Part shown: piece after piece, positions 31,772 through 34,114 of the stretch
How positions within the stretch are numbered: position 1 is the first letter of the stretch
Layout: each line of letters starts with the position of its first letter
Origin: Mycolicibacter longobardus
GTDB taxonomy: Bacteria > Actinomycetota > Actinomycetes > Mycobacteriales > Mycobacteriaceae
Assembly: GCF_002102265.1 (NCBI RefSeq)
Contig: NZ_LQPG01000036.1
Span: forward strand, 1 to 34,114
DNA length: 34,114 bases
Direction of reading: 5' to 3'
Notes under the pieces: generated by a model
Told to the model about the DNA's origin: nothing
Seen by the model: the letters and a program-made list of their open reading frames with translations, nothing else
Databases searched by the model: none
Made by a program: the position numbers and the translations under genes

Positions 31772-34114
31772 CTAGGTCCGTGCCTTCTCGACGAGCTCGT
31801 AGGTCTCGATGACGTCGCCTTCCTTGATGTCGCTGTAGGTCAGCGTCAGACCACATTCGTAGCCGTCGCGGACCTCGGTGACATCGTCCTTCTCGCGGCG
31901 CAGCGAGGAGACCGTGACGTTCTCGGCGACCACCACGTTGTCACGCAGCAACCGCGCTTTGGCGTTGCGGCGGATGAGCCCGGAGGTGACCAGACAGCCG
32001 GCGATGTTGCCGACCTTCGAGGATCGGAAGATGGCGCGAATCTCCGCGCGCCCCAGCTCCTTCTCCTCGAAGATGGGCTTGAGCATCCCCTTCAGAGCGC
32101 TCTCGATCTCGTCGATGGCCTGGTAGATCACCGAGTAGTAGCGGATCTCCACACCCTCGCGGTTGGCCAGTTCGGTGGCCTTGCCCTCGGCACGGACGTT
32201 GAAGCCGATGATGATCGCGTCCGACGCCGACGCCAGGTTGACGTTGGTCTCGGTGATGCCACCGACGCCGCGGTCGATCACCCGCAGTGCGACCTCGTCG
32301 TCGACCTGAATGCCCATCAACGCCTCTTCCAGCGCCTCGACGGTACCGGCGTTGTCGCCCTTGAGAATCAGGTTCAGCTGACTGGTTTCCTTCAGCGCCG
32401 AGTCCAGGTCCTCCAGCGAGATCCGCTTACGCGACCGCGCGGCGAGCGCGTTGCGCTTGCGCGCGCTGCGCTTGTCGGCGATCTGGCGGGCGATCCGGTC
32501 CTCGTCGACCACCAGCAGGTTGTCACCGGCGCCGGGCACCGAGGTGAACCCGATGACCTGGACCGGCCGCGAGGGCAGCGCCTCGTCTACGTCGTCGCCG
32601 TGCTCGTCGACCATGCGCCGCACCCGGCCGTAGGCGTCGCCGGCCACGATCGAGTCGCCGACCCGCAACGTGCCGCGCTGGATCAGCACGGTGGCCACCG
32701 GGCCGCGGCCGCGGTCCAGGTGCGCCTCGATCGCCACACCCTGGGCCTCCATGTCGGGGTTGGCCCGCAGGTCCAGGGCGGCGTCGGCGGTCAGCAGCAC
32801 CGCCTCTTCCAGGGCTGCGATGTTGGTGCCCTGCTTGGCCGAGATGTCGACGAACATGGTGTCGCCACCGAAGTCCTCCGCCACCAGGCCGTACTCGGTG
32901 AGCTGGCCCCGGATCTTGGCCGGGTCGGCGCCCTCCTTGTCGATCTTGTTGACCGCCACCACGATCGGCACATCAGCAGCCTGGGCGTGGTTGATCGCCT
33001 CCACCGTCTGAGGCATCACACCGTCATCGGCGGCCACCACCAGGATCGCGATGTCGGTGGCCTTGGCGCCGCGGGCACGCATGGCGGTGAACGCCTCGTG
33101 GCCCGGGGTGTCGATGAAGGTGATCAGCCGTTCGGTGCCGTCGAAGTCAACCGAGACCTGGTAGGCGCCGATGTGCTGGGTGATGCCGCCGGCTTCGCCC
33201 TCGCGGACGTTGGCCTTGCGGATGGTGTCCAGCAGGCGGGTCTTGCCGTGGTCGACGTGACCCATGACGGTCACCACCGGCGGACGACTCTGCAGGTCCT
33301 CCTCGCCACCCTCGTCCTCGCCGTAGGTCAGGTCGAAGGACTCCAGCAGCTCGCGGTCCTCGTCCTCGGGCGAGACCACCTGCACGATGAAGTTCATCTC
33401 GCTGCCCAGCAGCTCCAGGGTCTCGTCGCCGACCGACTGGGTGGCGGTGACCATCTCACCGAGGTTGAACAGCGCCTGCACCAGGGCGGCCGGGTTGGCG
33501 TCGATCTTCTCGGCGAAGTCGGAGAGCGACGCGCCGCGGGCCAGCCGGATGGTTTCGCCGTTGCCGTGCGGCAACCGTACGCCGCCGACGACCGGCGCCT
33601 GCATGTTCTCGTATTCGGCGCGTTTCGCCCGCTTCGACTTACGACCCCGCTTGGGGGCGCCGCCGGGCCGGCCGAAGGCGCCGGCCGCGCCGCCGCGCTG
33701 GCCGGGGCGACCGCCACCGCCACCGCCGCCGGGGCGACCCCGAAAACCTCCGGCGCCGGCGCCCGCGGGGCCACCGCCACCGCCGGGACCGCCCGGTCCG
33801 CCGCCGCCGCGGTAGTTACCACCGGGACCGCCGCCGGGACCGCCCGGACGGCCGCCGGGGGCACCCGGACGGCCTGCGCCGCCGGGGCGGGGCGGGCCTC
33901 CGGGGCGCGCCGGACGACCCTGCGCTCCGAATCCACTGCCACGGGCGGGCATGTTGCCCGGCGACGCCCCGCCGCCGGGACGCGGCATGCCGGGCCGGGG
34001 TGCTCCCGGCCGGGGCGCCTGCGGGTGCGGACGCGGGATCGCGCGCTCCACCGGCTGCGCCGACGAGAACGGGTTGTTGCCGACGCGCGGTGTCCGGGCG
34101 CCGGGTATGGTGGC
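31772..34114 (-). CDS. infB: Translation initiation factor IF-2, 5' end beyond window
   Basis: The frame stays open to the right edge, so the N-terminus is missing and 780 residues are seen. The first ~150 visible residues form a disordered Gly/Pro/Arg-rich tract (RGGGGPGG, GFRGRPGGG), a hallmark of mycobacterial IF-2. The GTPase core follows with GHVDHGKT (G1), DTPGHEAFT (G3), NKID (G4) and SAKQG (G5), then domain II and the C-terminal IF2 domains. The C-terminus, with SDIKEGDVIETYE, would bind fMet-tRNA. It delivers initiator tRNA to the 30S subunit. A GTG at 34051 is internal and not the real start. Confidence 0.97.
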   Translation of the reverse strand, partial: ATIPGARTPRVGNNPFSSAQPVERAIPRPHPQAPRPGAPRPGMPRPGGGASPGNMPARGSGFGAQGRPARPGGPPRPGGAGRPGAPGGRPGGPGGGPGGNYRGGGGPGGPGGGGGPAGAGAGGFRGRPGGGGGGGRPGQRGGAAGAFGRPGGAPKRGRKSKRAKRAEYENMQAPVVGGVRLPHGNGETIRLARGASLSDFAEKIDANPAALVQALFNLGEMVTATQSVGDETLELLGSEMNFIVQVVSPEDEDRELLESFDLTYGEDEGGEEDLQSRPPVVTVMGHVDHGKTRLLDTIRKANVREGEAGGITQHIGAYQVSVDFDGTERLITFIDTPGHEAFTAMRARGAKATDIAILVVAADDGVMPQTVEAINHAQAADVPIVVAVNKIDKEGADPAKIRGQLTEYGLVAEDFGGDTMFVDISAKQGTNIAALEEAVLLTADAALDLRANPDMEAQGVAIEAHLDRGRGPVATVLIQRGTLRVGDSIVAGDAYGRVRRMVDEHGDDVDEALPSRPVQVIGFTSVPGAGDNLLVVDEDRIARQIADKRSARKRNALAARSRKRISLEDLDSALKETSQLNLILKGDNAGTVEALEEALMGIQVDDEVALRVIDRGVGGITETNVNLASASDAIIIGFNVRAEGKATELANREGVEIRYYSVIYQAIDEIESALKGMLKPIFEEKELGRAEIRAIFRSSKVGNIAGCLVTSGLIRRNAKARLLRDNVVVAENVTVSSLRREKDDVTEVRDGYECGLTLTYSDIKEGDVIETYELVEKART

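Noticed and set aside
33600..34000. Repeat-like GCC/GGC-rich tract near the right edge as a possible repeat array
   Set aside because: It is the in-frame Gly/Pro/Arg-rich N-terminal region of IF-2, which is normal for mycobacteria.

Overview
The window is chromosomal DNA of a mycobacterium, most likely a slow grower that carries PE_PGRS genes. The evidence is very high GC, a PGRS-type Gly-rich reading frame entering at the left edge, many 4-base ATGA/GTGA gene overlaps, and gene blocks I recognise by memory from M. tuberculosis: infB-rbfA-nrnA(Rv2837c)-dinF, echA16, the Rv2799/Rv2800 pair, Rv2795c-pptT-truB, and ltp1/fadE21. No rRNA, tRNA, CRISPR array, insertion sequence or prophage gene was seen. 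The species cannot be fixed from the sequence alone.

Layout. (1) 1-671: 3' end of a PE_PGRS-type gene, then a strong hairpin facing a convergent gene. (2) 770-3231: a PF10118 ferritin-like 'metal-dependent hydrolase', an AraC/VirS-type regulator and a divergent SRPBCC gene. (3) 3236-7735, minus strand: P450 - SDR - Baeyer-Villiger-type monooxygenase - SDR, every junction an ATGA overlap. (4) 7787-14130, minus strand: TetR regulator - Ltp1-type thiolase - SRPBCC - MaoC hydratase - SDR - FadE21-type acyl-CoA dehydrogenase - alpha/beta hydrolase. (5) 14233-17726, minus strand: metallophosphoesterase - pptT - truB - DUF2804, the first three translationally coupled. (6) 17740-20663, plus strand: a tandem repeat, a perfect KstR-type palindrome, then a DUF3558-like exported protein, a CocE/NonD hydrolase and an unrecognised 162-residue protein. 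(7) 20692-22059: a secreted LIP-family protein that seems to lack its catalytic Ser and His. (8) 22489-27194, plus strand: a sulfur-scavenging operon (DszC-like, SsuD-like, SfnG, SfnB-like). (9) 27208-34114: DUF1802 gene, echA16, a small membrane protein, and the conserved dinF-nrnA-rbfA-infB block, with infB cut by the right edge.

How the genes may work together. Blocks 3 and 4 read as one catabolic route: hydroxylation (P450), oxidation to a ketone (SDR), oxygen insertion to an ester (BVMO), ester cleavage (alpha/beta hydrolase), then a complete beta-oxidation set (FadE, MaoC, SDR, thiolase). I cannot name the substrate. A 30-nt element, 25/30 identical, lies upstream of both the P450 operon and the PF10118 gene. 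It contains two TGTCYG half-sites 21 bp apart, and a partial third copy lies in the AraC/SRPBCC divergent promoter. This makes the linked AraC protein the natural candidate regulator. The sulfur operon would turn dimethyl sulfone and related organosulfur compounds into sulfite, but no flavin reductase or transporter for it lies in the window.
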